Below are positions 9,360 to 18,451 of a stretch of 64,000 bases of DNA, one piece after another. Below the pieces are notes generated by a model, which worked only from the letters and a program-made list of their open reading frames with translations, had not been told where the DNA came from and did not search any database. This DNA comes from Domibacillus sp. PGB-M46. GTDB taxonomy: Bacteria > Bacillota > Bacilli > Bacillales > Domibacillaceae. Where the stretch lies: assembly GCF_022668875.1 (NCBI RefSeq), contig NZ_JAKGCR010000001.1, forward strand, positions 1-64,000, in the 5' to 3' direction. The position numbers and the translations under genes were made by a program. The stretch's first letter is position 1. Each line of letters opens with the position of its first letter.

Positions 9360-10101
9360 CCCTCACTGACGACTTTTGTTTTTTGTTTTTCTTGAATGAC
9401 CATTTTTTCTTGGTCATGTTTGAAATCCCCCCTAAAGCAGGCACACCGAGCAATTCTTCTATTTCTTCTTCTTTTTTAACCGTTCCGTCTAATGAATCAA
9501 GCAGAAACACAAGACCGATTCCGAGTACAACACCTGCGACCAGGAAAACTTTAGCACTTAGTCCCTGAGCCGTTCCAGCGCTTACAGGCGTAATACTTTC
9601 TTTTGCCGGTGTTAATAATTTTATATTTTCAAAACCCATTAACTCAGATATTTCACTCTTAAACACTTTCACCGTTGTATTCGCTATGTCAGCAGCTGTT
9701 TTTGCTTCTGGGTCCACAACAGAAATTTTAACAACTTGGGATTCATCAATTGTGGCTACCGTAATCTGGGCTGCCAGGCTTTCTACTGACTTGTTTAAGT
9801 TTAATTGTTCATTGACTTTCTCTAGCATAAACGGGTCTTTGATCATCACCAGGAGTGTATTCATGTTATCTTTGCCTGCATCTACAATCATTCTGGTAGA
9901 AGATTCATAAACCGTATCTCCCGTGGCGGGAGTATCGTTTTTGCCGTTTATAATAAGACCGGCGATGGTAACAAGAACCGTTACAGCAACAACAATCCAT
10001 ATTCGCCGTCTGATCAGCTCATAGTATTCTTTTAAATCAATTTCTTTTTTATTGGCGGAAGGTTTTGGTAGTGCTTGTCTCGTCTCTGCCACATGTATCA
10101 C
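9337..10101 (-). CDS. epsA: Wzz/EpsA-like chain-length modulator
   Basis: A 254-residue membrane protein with the Wzz architecture: a cytoplasmic start (IDLKEYYELIRRR), a first membrane segment near residues 33-51, an extracytoplasmic helical region, and a second membrane segment near 182-200 followed by a short cytoplasmic tail. It activates the adjacent BY-kinase-like ATPase and sets polymer length. The start is a GTG with AAGGAAAG upstream. It is the first gene of the operon. The 450-bp region before it carries three SinR-type palindromes, so SinR-like repression is likely. Confidence 0.85.
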   Translation of the reverse strand: MIHVAETRQALPKPSANKKEIDLKEYYELIRRRIWIVVAVTVLVTIAGLIINGKNDTPATGDTVYESSTRMIVDAGKDNMNTLLVMIKDPFMLEKVNEQLNLNKSVESLAAQITVATIDESQVVKISVVDPEAKTAADIANTTVKVFKSEISELMGFENIKLLTPAKESITPVSAGTAQGLSAKVFLVAGVVLGIGLVFLLDSLDGTVKKEEEIEELLGVPALGGISNMTKKKWSFKKNKKQKSSVRGEAFDLE

Positions 10102-10146
10102 CCTTGCTTTCCTTATTTTTGACTAAGCTTTGAAGCGAACAACATT

Positions 10147-10162
10147 GTTCTTTTTAAAGAAC
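10147..10162. promoter_or_regulatory. SinR-type operator, eps side
   Basis: GTTCTTTTTAAAGAAC is two perfect copies of the SinR recognition heptamer GTTCTYT facing each other around two bases. It lies 46 bp before the GTG of the epsA-like gene. The same 16 bases occur at 14451 before the repeat-protein gene. SinR binding to GTTCTYT is established in B. subtilis; use here is inferred. Confidence 0.7.
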
Positions 10163-10368
10163 ATTTTAAACATAAAAAATCCTTCAGCTTGCGCTTTCTT
10201 TAAAACAATTCGATTTTTTCTTTTGTTCAATGATCTATTTATCAAATGGACTATGCACTAGTTATTCTTTATAGCGAACAAAGCGGACAAAAAAATTTGC
10301 GATTAAGCTATTACTAAGGTATATCTCCCTAAATGGCATTCATCTTTCCAATTTCTCTCTTTATTTTA

Positions 10369-10384
10369 GTTCCTTATAAAGAAC
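10369..10384. promoter_or_regulatory. SinR-type operator, middle site
   Basis: GTTCCTTATAAAGAAC has one exact half-site (AAAGAAC) and one with a single change, in the same 7-2-7 arrangement as the site at 10147. It lies in the middle of the divergent region and could serve either gene. Confidence 0.6.
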
Positions 10385-10491
10385 AAGTCAACAACAAATT
10401 TTTTGTGCATAAAATCAAATGACAGATTTGCAGACCAAAGCTCCGGCGATATTCTATAAATATCTTGAAAAGCCTGTTTATATCCTTTATC

Positions 10492-10507
10492 ATTCGTTAT
10501 AAAGAAC
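10492..10507. promoter_or_regulatory. SinR-type operator, exporter side
   Basis: ATTCGTTATAAAGAAC has one exact and one diverged half-site in the same 7-2-7 spacing. It sits 46 bp before the exporter ATG and overlaps a TATAAA that could be the -10 element, a good position for repression. Confidence 0.55.
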
Positions 10508-10553
10508 ATTACAGTATGATCTACTACAGTGAATTTAAAGGTGGAGGCACGGT

Positions 10554-12335
10554 ATGACTGCATTTATTCATTATATAAAACGGCTGTATGCTTTTTCCGG
10601 AAAGATTTTGTACGTTAATTTGCTTGGCATGATTGCCGTTAGTTTTCTCGACAGCATCAGTATCTTGCTTTTGATTGTATTGTTAAACGTGAGCGGCATT
10701 CTGCATGCGTCTGTTATGTCAACAATGTGGGGGCTATTAGACTTTATGACAGGCTCTCTGTCCCATATCGGGCTTCCCGTGATTCTCGGAGCTTATATTT
10801 TTTTGATTATCGTGCAAAATCTTTTAGCTAAAAGCATTGCCATTCGGGATGTGAAAATTCACCATGGATTTATCAACCATTTAAAAGAAGAACTTTACCA
10901 AAGCTTGCTCCAGGTAAAGTGGACCTATTATTTGCAGACAAGAAAATCTAATATTATTAACTCTTTAACAAAGGATCTTAACCGAGTGAGCATTGGCATT
11001 AAAATGTTTATGCTGCTGATTACCAACCTGGTTTTTACGCTGTTTCAAATTGGCATCGCTTTTTATCTGGCCCCCCAGGTTACTGCTCTTGTGCTCGTAT
11101 GCGGTCTTGTTCTTGCTCTTTTTTCCTGGCGTTTTGTGAAACAAGCTAAAATAACAGGAAAAGAAACAACCCAGCTCTCGAGGGAGTATCTTGCCGGCAT
11201 TACAGACAACTTGAATGGCATCAAGGATATTAAAACAAATACGCTTGAATCATCCCGGCTTAAGTGGCTGGTTTCTTTAAATAAAAGAGTGCTTACAGAG
11301 CAAGAGGACTTTGTCAGGATGCAGACGAATTCTCAATTAAGCTATAAGACGGCTTTGGCCTGCATTATCGCCTTATTTATCTTTTCATCCGTTCACTTTA
11401 TTCATACGAAGCCTGACCAGCTCCTGCTTGTGATTATTATTTTTTCCCGGCTGTGGCCGCGTTTTGTTGATATACAGCTGAATATCCAGCAGCTCGCTTC
11501 CTCGCTGCCCGCTTTTACCCTTTTATTAAGCCTGCAGAAACAGACAGCTGAGTACAAAGAGGATATCTATACAGAGGCCAAACAACCAGCACCTCTTTGT
11601 ATGAAACACAGTATACAGTGCCGCGATATAAGCTTCAAATATGGATCGAATCCTGACTCTTATGCGCTTCAAGAAATAAATATAACGATTCCGGCCAGGT
11701 ATATGACAGCTATTGTCGGAAAGTCCGGTGCGGGCAAAAGTACGCTGATCGACCTTTTGATGGGGCTTAACCGCCCGAACAGCGGCAGTTTGGTTATAGA
11801 CGGTGTTCCCTTAACAGACAGCAATCTGCTTTCATTTCGGAAAACCATCAGTTACGTTTCGCAGGAGCCGTTTTTGTTTCACACAAGTATTCGAAAAAAC
11901 TTGCTCCTAGTGAAACCTGATGCCTCTGAAGAACAGCTCTGGGAAGCTTTGAATTTTGCGGCAGCTGATGGCTTTGTTAAAAAGCTTCCAAAAAAATTAG
12001 ACACGCAGATTGGCGACAGAGGAGTACGGCTGTCAGGCGGTGAGCGGCAGCGATTGGTTTTAGCACGGGCTATACTGAGGAAACCCTCTATCCTTATTTT
12101 AGATGAAGCCACAAGCGCTCTGGATACTCATAACGAGGCGGCAATTCAAAAAGCCATTGAGCGAATGAGAGGAGAAATAACCGTTATTGTCATTGCCCAT
12201 CGTTTATCGACAATTCGCCATGCCGACCAGATCATCGTACTTGATCAAGGAAAGATCCGGCAGCAAGGAAGGTTTGTCGAGTTATCTCAGAATTCAAAGG
12301 GAGTGTTTCATCAATTGTTGACTAAACAATTATGA
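10554..12335 (+). CDS. ABC exporter, fused membrane and ATPase domains
   Basis: A 593-residue half-transporter of the ABCB/MsbA type. Six membrane segments occupy about residues 15-330. The nucleotide-binding domain has Walker A GKSGAGKST (about 389), Q-loop YVSQEPF, signature LSGGERQRL (about 493), Walker B ILILDEATS and switch His in IAHRLST. There is no N-terminal C39 peptidase domain, so it would not itself trim a leader. It would act as a homodimer exporting a lipid, glycan precursor or peptide. AAAGGTGGAGG precedes the ATG. Divergence from the eps operon with shared SinR-type sites suggests a matrix-related cargo, possibly the repeat protein downstream; this is inference. Confidence 0.88.
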   Translation: MTAFIHYIKRLYAFSGKILYVNLLGMIAVSFLDSISILLLIVLLNVSGILHASVMSTMWGLLDFMTGSLSHIGLPVILGAYIFLIIVQNLLAKSIAIRDVKIHHGFINHLKEELYQSLLQVKWTYYLQTRKSNIINSLTKDLNRVSIGIKMFMLLITNLVFTLFQIGIAFYLAPQVTALVLVCGLVLALFSWRFVKQAKITGKETTQLSREYLAGITDNLNGIKDIKTNTLESSRLKWLVSLNKRVLTEQEDFVRMQTNSQLSYKTALACIIALFIFSSVHFIHTKPDQLLLVIIIFSRLWPRFVDIQLNIQQLASSLPAFTLLLSLQKQTAEYKEDIYTEAKQPAPLCMKHSIQCRDISFKYGSNPDSYALQEINITIPARYMTAIVGKSGAGKSTLIDLLMGLNRPNSGSLVIDGVPLTDSNLLSFRKTISYVSQEPFLFHTSIRKNLLLVKPDASEEQLWEALNFAAADGFVKKLPKKLDTQIGDRGVRLSGGERQRLVLARAILRKPSILILDEATSALDTHNEAAIQKAIERMRGEITVIVIAHRLSTIRHADQIIVLDQGKIRQQGRFVELSQNSKGVFHQLLTKQL

Positions 12336-12366
12336 AGCAGTTCAATAACGTAGAAGAAGGAACGAC

Positions 12367-12399
12367 AAAAATCCCCGTCCTAGTGATGGGGATTTTTTT
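12367..12399 (+). terminator. Terminator after the ABC exporter
   Basis: AAAAATCCCC and GGGGATTTTT arms around an 11-base loop, ending in T7, 32 bases after the stop codon. Confidence 0.9.
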
Positions 12400-12583
12400 A
12401 TTTAGTTTAAATCACGTATTAAATCTGGAAGACCAAAACGTTTCAACTGCCTGCTTTCTCGTTTTATTTACAGCCCTTATTCTTAACAGCCACTAGTATG
12501 TTGCGTTAAATCAAAGGCATTTTACCATTGTCCTGCATAATAACTTTTTTCCATTTATGATGAGTCTCTTCTTATAGGGTTTC

Positions 12584-12628
12584 AAGAAAAAACGAGCTGA
12601 TAAAAATAACCTCCCTTTCTATCAGCTC
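12584..12628 (-). terminator. Terminator after the repeat-protein gene
   Basis: On the minus strand GAGCTGATA and TATCAGCTC form a 9-bp stem with a 17-base loop, followed by GTTTTTTCTT. It lies 17 bp past the repeat-protein stop. The rest of the 12400-12584 gap holds nothing I can identify. Confidence 0.85.
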
Positions 12629-12644
12629 ACGCAGTCCAGCATGT

Positions 12645-14339
12645 TTATTTGAACAATCCACTAATCCAGCTTGTCATTCTCGCGATCATGCCGCCACCGG
12701 AAGATTCTCGTTCCTGCCCGCTATCGCTTTCTTTCGCCGTGCTGCTGTTTGTTTCTTTTTCATCTTGTTTACCGTTTTCTTTTTCGCTTTGATTGCTGCT
12801 TTCTTTTTCACTGTTAGTACCGCTATTGTCATTGTTGTTATTGCTCGATGGGCTGGTATTATCTTCTCCTTTAGCTGGAGCTTCTGATTCACTGTTTTTA
12901 TTTTTCTTATCTGTATTTTCTTCAGAAGATGCTTTACCTTCCGAGTCGTTATGATTTTCTGCCGATTCTGGTTTTTCTTCTGACTCAGTTCTCTGCGCCG
13001 GTGGTGAGACTGAACCAGGTGCTGGGCCAGTTATCTGTTCTTCCGATGATGTTTCTGGCGCTGGATTTGTCACCGGTGCTTCCACTGGTGCTTCTTCCGG
13101 CGCTGGACTCGTCACCGGTGCTTCTGCTGGTGCTTCCGGCGCTGGATTTGTCACCGGTGCTTCCACTGGTGCTTCCGGTGCTGGATTCGTCTCTGGTGCT
13201 TCCACTGGTGTTTCCGGTGCTGGATTCGTCTCTGGTGCTTCCACTGGTGCTTCCGGCGCTGGATTTGTCTCCGGTGCTTCCACTGGTGCTTCCGGTGCTG
13301 GATTCGTCTCTGGTGCTTCCACTGGTGTTTCCGGTGCTGGATTCGTCTCTGGTGCTTCCACTAGTGCTTCCGGCGCTGGATTTGTCTCCGGTGCTTCCAC
13401 TGGTGCTTCCGGCGCTGGATTCGTCTCCGGTGCTTCTGCTGGTGTCTCTGGTGCTGGATTTGTCTCCGGTGCTTCCACTGGTGCTTCCGGTGCTGGATTC
13501 GTCTCCGGTGCTTCTGCTGGTGTTTCCGGCGCTGGATTCGTCTCCGGTGCTTCCACTGGTGCTTCTACTGGTGCTTCTTCCGGTACTGGATTCGTCTCTG
13601 GTACTTCCACTGGTGCTTCCGGTGCTGGATTCGTCTCCGGTGCTTCCACTGGTGCTTCCGGTGCTGGATTCGTCTCCGGTGCTTCCTCCGGTACTGGATT
13701 CGTCTCTGGTGCTTCCACTGGTGCTTCTTCCGGCGCTGGATTCGTCTCTGGTGCTTCCACTGATGCTTCCTCCGGTGCTGGAGTTGTCACCGGTGCTTCT
13801 TCTACTTGTGCTTCTTCCGGTACTGGATTCGTCTCTGGTGCTTCTTCCGGCGCTGGACTCGTCACTGGTGCTTCTGCTGGAGGTACTGACGCCGGCTCCG
13901 TTTCTGCTTCTTCTTCAGGTAGAGGTGCTGCAGCTTCTTCATTTGGATTTACCACAACAATTTCTTCTGGTTTCTCTTGATCAATGACAGGATCAAGCAG
14001 GCCTTCACCCACTGGAGATGTTCCGGCATCCCCAATGATTTCGGTTTCTTCCTCCGGTACCACTATATCTGTTTCAACAAATTCTGTTTCTTTCTCAGCT
14101 ATCTCGGTTTCTTTTTCTCCAACAACCGTTTCTTCTCCCAGCACTGGCACATCTGCTCCTGGAATTACTTCTTCTTCCCCAATAATTTCCCCCTGTTCTT
14201 CCTCAAGGAGAAGGTCTTCTTCAAGTTCTTCCAAAAGTAGTTCCTCTTCTTCTAGAAAATTATTGGTACTTATAATCGTTTCGAATTTAATAGGCTGGTA
14301 ACTAATCACCTTTGGGACCATGTACAATTTTTTAGTCAT
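12645..14339 (-). CDS. Pro/Glu/Thr-rich tandem-repeat protein, candidate matrix protein
   Basis: I do not recognise a family. The 564-residue protein has four parts: (1) a short head, MTKKLYMVPKVISYQPIKF; (2) an extremely acidic segment rich in Glu, Leu and Val to about residue 150; (3) a tandem array of about twenty copies of a 13-residue unit, mainly APVEAPETNPAPE; (4) a Ser/Asn/Glu/Lys-rich linker ending in a short amphipathic or hydrophobic tail, MIARMTSWISGLFK. There is no Sec signal peptide, lipobox or LPXTG motif. It is almost certainly disordered. A SinR-type palindrome identical to one before the eps operon lies 112 bp upstream, and a terminator follows. A surface or matrix role with non-Sec export is inferred from this context. 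It has its own transcript, converging on the exporter gene. Confidence 0.75.
   Translation of the reverse strand: MTKKLYMVPKVISYQPIKFETIISTNNFLEEEELLLEELEEDLLLEEEQGEIIGEEEVIPGADVPVLGEETVVGEKETEIAEKETEFVETDIVVPEEETEIIGDAGTSPVGEGLLDPVIDQEKPEEIVVVNPNEEAAAPLPEEEAETEPASVPPAEAPVTSPAPEEAPETNPVPEEAQVEEAPVTTPAPEEASVEAPETNPAPEEAPVEAPETNPVPEEAPETNPAPEAPVEAPETNPAPEAPVEVPETNPVPEEAPVEAPVEAPETNPAPETPAEAPETNPAPEAPVEAPETNPAPETPAEAPETNPAPEAPVEAPETNPAPEALVEAPETNPAPETPVEAPETNPAPEAPVEAPETNPAPEAPVEAPETNPAPETPVEAPETNPAPEAPVEAPVTNPAPEAPAEAPVTSPAPEEAPVEAPVTNPAPETSSEEQITGPAPGSVSPPAQRTESEEKPESAENHNDSEGKASSEENTDKKNKNSESEAPAKGEDNTSPSSNNNNDNSGTNSEKESSNQSEKENGKQDEKETNSSTAKESDSGQERESSGGGMIARMTSWISGLFK
13035..13885 (-). repeat. 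39-bp tandem repeats coding for the APVEAPETNPAPE unit
   Basis: About twenty head-to-tail units of 39 bases, some lengthened or shortened by whole codons, code for the 13-residue repeat. Units differ mainly at synonymous positions and at a few residues (APVE, TPAE, APVT). Copy number is likely to vary between strains by slippage or recombination. Confidence 0.93.
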
Positions 14340-14450
14340 GAACTGCTCCTTTGATACAAAGTAACTAATTCTTTAAATAGAACCAGTTTTATTAATCCTT
14401 TTCACTTTTTTCAGATTTATGATTCTATAAACTATTATAAAGTATGGGTT

Positions 14451-14466
14451 GTTCTTTTTAAAGAAC
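14451..14466. promoter_or_regulatory. SinR-type operator before the repeat-protein gene
   Basis: GTTCTTTTTAAAGAAC, 16 bases, a perfect 7-2-7 palindrome identical to the site at 10147. Two further direct half-sites (AGAAC at 14501-14505 and AAAGAAC at 14511-14517) lie 35-50 bp further upstream of the gene. Confidence 0.7.
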
Positions 14467-14589
14467 AAAATAAGCAGAGAGATTCCTCATCCTATTTGGT
14501 AGAACAAGATAAAGAACATTATATCTTAACCTGTATACTTCCGCTTTCTAGATATAATTTTTTCTGCCTGTATCACTTAATTTGGACAC

Positions 14590-14631
14590 AAAAAAGCAGG
14601 GCTCCGAACGGAACGGATCCCTGCTTTTTTA
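14590..14631. terminator. Terminator after cysJI
   Basis: A hairpin with GCAGGG/CCCTGC and TCCG/CGGA pairing flanked by A and T runs, so it can act in both directions. It lies 28 bp past the cysI stop. Confidence 0.88.
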
Positions 14632-14658
14632 TCAAAATACCCAATAGTATGGGCGGTT

Positions 14659-16392
14659 TTATTTGTGGAAGTTTGTTCCATCAGTGGTCGCTTCGACAAT
14701 ACCAGCACGAATGACGAAGTCACCGAAGTGCTCGCCTTCCTGGCGCTCATTTGCGTAGCGGGAAAGAAGGACGCGCAGTTCTTTTAAAATTTCTTCTTCT
14801 CCAATGTTTTCACGGTACATTTTACTTAAGCGGCTGCCGTCATGCGCAGCGCCCAGGTACATGTTGTATTTGCCAACTGCTTTTCCGATAAAGCCGATTT
14901 CGCCAAGTGCGTGGCGGGCACAGCCATTCGGGCAGCCAGTCATACGAATCGTAATTTCTTTGTCGCGGAGTCCGTTTTCATCGATGATTTCATCAATTTT
15001 ATCCATTAAGCCCGGCAGGTAGCGCTCAGCTTCTGCCATCGCAAGGCCGCATGTCGGCAGGGCAACGCAGGCAAGTGCGCTGCGGCGGATCGCTGAATGA
15101 TGGCGCCCTTCTGTTAATCCATACTGGTCAATGAGCGCCTCAATTTTTTTCTTGCTTTGGGCAGACACATTGCCAATGATCAAGTTTTGGTTGGCTGTGA
15201 GACGGAAATCGCCTTTGTGTATTTTTGCAATTTCCCGAATACCCGTCATCAATTGATAGTCAGGGTAATCCACAATCCGGCCGCCTTCAACAAACATGGT
15301 AAAATGCCATTTGCCTTTTACGCCTTTTTGCCAGCCGTACCGGTCACCATTATGATCAAAGTGGAAATCGCGTGCTTCTTCAAGCGTCCAGCCAAGGCGG
15401 CGCTCCAGCTCCGCTTTTACGTTTTCGAGGCCAAGACGGTCAACTGTATATTTAAAACGGGCATATTTACGAACAGAACGGTTTCCGTAGTCGCGCTGAA
15501 TCGTAATCACTTTTTCCGCAAGATCAACAACTTTATCAGGTGTTACAAAGCCAATTACTTTTCCGAGCTGCGGATATGTTTGTGTATCACCGTGGCTCAT
15601 CCCCATACCGCCGCCGATTGTTACGTTAAAGCCAGTCAGCTTATTGTTTTCAACGATGGCAATAAAACCAAGATCCTGTGAAAATACATCAATATCGTTA
15701 GAAGGCGGTACCGCGATCCCGATTTTAAACTTACGCGGCAAGTAAAGCGGACCGTACATCGGTTCTACTTCTTCCGTTTCCGGTGTGCCGGCTACTTTTT
15801 CTTCCCCAAGCCAAATTTCATGATAAGCACGTGATTTCGGAAGCAGGTCATCACTCAGCTGTTTTGCCAGTGCGTGAACTTCGGTGTGAACTTCCGACTG
15901 GTATGGATTCGACGTAGCCATTACGTTCCGGTTTACGTCTCCGCATGCCGCAATCGTATCCATCATCGTTGAATGAATGTCTTGAATCGTCTGCTTCATG
16001 TTCCATTTTAAAATTCCATGGATCTGGAACGTTTCACGTGTTGTCAGTTTTAGGGTGCCGTTTCCGTATTTATGCGCCAGGGTGTCCATCATCAGCCACT
16101 GGTCTGATGTTGCGACACCGCCTGGAAGGCGCACGCGCAGCATAAATTGATAGGCCGGCTCTAATTTTTGTTTTTGTCGTTCTGTGCGCAGGTCACGGTC
16201 GTCCTGCAAGTAGCTGCCGTGGTGCTTCATCAAGCGGTTATCATCTTCTGGAATACCGGCTGAGATGCGGTCCTGCATCACTTCTGCAAGTGTGCCGCGC
16301 AATAAATTACTTCTCTCTTTAATGCCTTCTACATCACTTGGCGGGCCTTCTGGTGCGCGCAGCTGGTGAAGGTCATTTACCGTTTTGCTCAT
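14659..16392 (-). CDS. cysI: Sulfite reductase (NADPH) hemoprotein beta subunit
   Basis: Reduces sulfite to sulfide with six electrons from CysJ, using siroheme coupled to a 4Fe-4S cluster. The 577-residue protein has the duplicated ferredoxin-type architecture. The cluster and siroheme cysteines are visible in the C-terminal half as [14 protein letters not shown] and [16 protein letters not shown], spaced as in the family. It starts 28 bp after cysJ, so the two form one operon, in the order and spacing seen in B. subtilis. A terminator follows. Confidence 0.96.
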   Translation of the reverse strand: MSKTVNDLHQLRAPEGPPSDVEGIKERSNLLRGTLAEVMQDRISAGIPEDDNRLMKHHGSYLQDDRDLRTERQKQKLEPAYQFMLRVRLPGGVATSDQWLMMDTLAHKYGNGTLKLTTRETFQIHGILKWNMKQTIQDIHSTMMDTIAACGDVNRNVMATSNPYQSEVHTEVHALAKQLSDDLLPKSRAYHEIWLGEEKVAGTPETEEVEPMYGPLYLPRKFKIGIAVPPSNDIDVFSQDLGFIAIVENNKLTGFNVTIGGGMGMSHGDTQTYPQLGKVIGFVTPDKVVDLAEKVITIQRDYGNRSVRKYARFKYTVDRLGLENVKAELERRLGWTLEEARDFHFDHNGDRYGWQKGVKGKWHFTMFVEGGRIVDYPDYQLMTGIREIAKIHKGDFRLTANQNLIIGNVSAQSKKKIEALIDQYGLTEGRHHSAIRRSALACVALPTCGLAMAEAERYLPGLMDKIDEIIDENGLRDKEITIRMTGCPNGCARHALGEIGFIGKAVGKYNMYLGAAHDGSRLSKMYRENIGEEEILKELRVLLSRYANERQEGEHFGDFVIRAGIVEATTDGTNFHK

Positions 16393-16420
16393 TGTGCTTG
16401 TCCCCTTTCGATCATAAAAC

Positions 16421-18244
16421 TTAATATACGTCGCGCTGGTAGCGTTTTTGCTGCTGCATATCGGCTACATACTTCTCTGCCTGCTCGCGGCTCATGCTGC
16501 CTTCTTTTTCTATAATATCAATCAATGTCTGGTGTACGTCGTGAGCCATATTTTTCTCGTCGCCGCATACGTAAACGGCAGCGCCCTGTTGAAGCCATTC
16601 GAACAATTCTTTGCTGTTTTCCTGCATCCGGTGCTGTACATATACTTTTTCGGCTGTATCGCGTGAGAATGCGACATCCATTTTTGTCAGCACGCCGTCT
16701 GCCAGCCACTTCTGCCATTCAGTCTGGTACAGGAAGTCGGTGACGAAATGCTGGTCTCCAAAGAACATCCATGTTTTTCCTTCAGCACCTGACTCTTCAC
16801 GCTCCTGCATAAACGCGCGGAACGGAGCTACGCCTGTTCCTGGCCCGATCATAATAACCGGTGTTTCCGGATTTTCCGGCAGCTTGAAATTGTCGTTATG
16901 CTGAATGTAAACCGGCAATGTATCGCCTGGCTCTAAACGCTCTGCACAAAGAATCGAGCAAACACCGTTCCGGTCACGGCCATTCGCATTGTAGCGGACC
17001 GCACCAATTGTTAAATGTACTTCATCTGGATTCGCTTCTAAGCTGCTCGCAATCGAGTAAAGGCGGGCTGGCATTTTCCGCAGCACATTCACAAAATCCT
17101 GAGGTGAAACGCCAAATGGTCCAAACTGCTGTACTACATCAAGCAGGTCGCGGCCGTGCACATACTCTTTTAGCTTCTCGCTGCTGCCAATTAGCTCATG
17201 AAGCTCATCTACGCCCGTTAACTGGGCGATTTTTTCCAGTAATGGCTTTGTTAATACTGTTATTTCATAATGCGTTAAAAGCGCATTACGCAATGAAAGA
17301 ACATCGCCTTGTTTATTAATCGTCACTGTTTCATCTGGATTCCAGCCAAATGCCGCAATCAGTTCCTCAACCAGCTTTGGATCGTTTTCTGGATAGATGC
17401 CAAGCGCATCACCCGGTTTGTACGTAAGCCCTGATCCTTCAAGTGAAAGCTCAATATGGCGTGTTTCTTTGTTTGAACCGCGTCCATTCAAATTAATGCT
17501 TTCAAGGATCTCCGCACGAAACGGGTTCGTTCTTGAATACTCAGATTCTGCCACTTGTGTGCCTGCCGCCGGTGCCGCTTGAGCTGCTGGTGCCGCTGCC
17601 TCGGACAAGCTTTTTACGACACTGTCAATCCACTCTGCTGCCGGCTCATCGAAGTCAAGATCGCAATCAACGCGCGGTGCGATACGCTTGCCGCCGAGTT
17701 CTTCTAAACGCTGGTCAAACTCTTTTCCTGTCTGGCAGAAAAATTCATACGAGCTATCGCCAAGAGACAGAACAGAAAATTGAAGATCCTCCAGTTTTGG
17801 CGCACGCTTGCCATGAAGAAACTCATGGAATGTAATGGCATTATCCGGCGGATCGCCTTCTCCATGTGTGCTGGCTACAATCAGTAAATTTTGTACTTTT
17901 TTCAGATTATTTGGCTTAAAGTCACTCATTGCCGAAACTGTGACGTTAAATCCGTTTGATTCGAGTGTTTGGCCGGCTTTTTGGGCTAAACGCTGTGCAT
18001 TACCCGTTTGAGAACCGTATAAAATTGTTACATCTTTCGACACAGCTGGAGCAGCTGCCGCTTGAACGGGTGCCGCTGTTTCAGCCGCAGCTGGAGCAGG
18101 TGCCGCTGAAACAGCTGCAGATGGAGAAGCGGCTAAAAATCCGCCCAGCCATACCTTTTGCCCTTCTGTAAGTGTTGGCAGAAGGCGATTCAGGAGCTCT
18201 GCCTGCTCCTCATTAAACGGACTGTTCGTTACTTGAAGTTGCAA
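16421..18244 (-). CDS. cysJ: Sulfite reductase (NADPH) flavoprotein alpha subunit
   Basis: Passes electrons from NADPH through FAD and FMN to CysI. About 607 residues: a short head ([20 protein letters not shown]), an Ala/Pro-rich linker, a flavodoxin domain ([16 protein letters not shown]), an FAD domain (RLYSIASS) and an NADPH domain ([21 protein letters not shown] near the end). I place the start at TTG 18244: AGGTGG lies six bases before it, and the resulting N-terminus ([11 protein letters not shown]) fits the family. In-frame GTG and ATG codons further upstream sit on or before the ribosome binding site. A SigA-type promoter lies about 60 bp upstream. Confidence 0.95.
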   Translation of the reverse strand: MQLQVTNSPFNEEQAELLNRLLPTLTEGQKVWLGGFLAASPSAAVSAAPAPAAAETAAPVQAAAAPAVSKDVTILYGSQTGNAQRLAQKAGQTLESNGFNVTVSAMSDFKPNNLKKVQNLLIVASTHGEGDPPDNAITFHEFLHGKRAPKLEDLQFSVLSLGDSSYEFFCQTGKEFDQRLEELGGKRIAPRVDCDLDFDEPAAEWIDSVVKSLSEAAAPAAQAAPAAGTQVAESEYSRTNPFRAEILESINLNGRGSNKETRHIELSLEGSGLTYKPGDALGIYPENDPKLVEELIAAFGWNPDETVTINKQGDVLSLRNALLTHYEITVLTKPLLEKIAQLTGVDELHELIGSSEKLKEYVHGRDLLDVVQQFGPFGVSPQDFVNVLRKMPARLYSIASSLEANPDEVHLTIGAVRYNANGRDRNGVCSILCAERLEPGDTLPVYIQHNDNFKLPENPETPVIMIGPGTGVAPFRAFMQEREESGAEGKTWMFFGDQHFVTDFLYQTEWQKWLADGVLTKMDVAFSRDTAEKVYVQHRMQENSKELFEWLQQGAAVYVCGDEKNMAHDVHQTLIDIIEKEGSMSREQAEKYVADMQQQKRYQRDVY

Positions 18245-18302
18245 CACGATCCACCTCACAAATTTATAGGAAAATTCTTTTTAACGCCATAATAATACAT
18301 TT

Positions 18303-18331
18303 ATCGTAGACGTATTATTCCTACAAGTCAA
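18303..18331 (-). promoter_or_regulatory. Candidate cysJI promoter with overlapping inverted repeat
   Basis: On the minus strand TTGACT (18331-18326) and TACGAT (18308-18303) are 17 bp apart. An inverted repeat, AATAATAC at 18291-18298 and GTATTATT at 18312-18319, straddles the -10 element and could be an operator for a sulfur regulator; the regulator is unknown. Confidence 0.6.
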
Positions 18332-18404
18332 GTCGGTTTTAATTATATCAACCATTAGCAAATACTTATAGTACAGCAAAAAAAAGAAAAGTTCAGTCTC
18401 TTTC

Positions 18405-18444
18405 ATTAAAAACGGCACCTTTCTTTTAAGGAAAAGGCGCCGTT
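18405..18444 (-). terminator. Terminator after the 81-aa gene
   Basis: On the minus strand AACGGCGCCTTT and AAAGGTGCCGTT form a 12-bp stem (one G-U) followed by T's, 8 bp past the stop of the small gene. Confidence 0.85.
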
Positions 18445-18451
18445 GATCAAA

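Larger units (their letters stand above)
10102..10553. other. Divergent control region of the eps operon and ABC exporter gene
   Basis: This 452-bp gap separates the divergent epsA-like and exporter genes. It contains three SinR-type palindromes, listed separately, and a weaker palindrome GAAC-N6-GTTC at 10137-10150. A TATAAA sequence overlaps the site nearest the exporter. I could not place the eps promoter hexamers with confidence. Confidence 0.7.
14340..14658. other. Control region between cysI and the repeat-protein gene
   Basis: A 319-bp gap holding the SinR-type site, the half-site pair at 14501-14517 and the cys terminator. No other gene is apparent. Confidence 0.6.

Noticed and set aside
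10366-10563. 65-codon minus-strand ORF in the eps/exporter divergent region
   Set aside because: Covers two of the operators and the exporter ribosome binding site; low-complexity start and no supporting signals.
13035-13885. CRISPR array or satellite repeat
   Set aside because: The units are contiguous, keep one reading frame and differ by synonymous changes, so they are coding repeats without spacers.
12929-13987. A 352-codon plus-strand frame with LDSSPVLPLVLP-type repeats
   Set aside because: It is exactly antisense to the repeat-protein gene; its repeats only mirror the 39-bp unit. No ribosome binding site, and the minus-strand gene has the operator and terminator.
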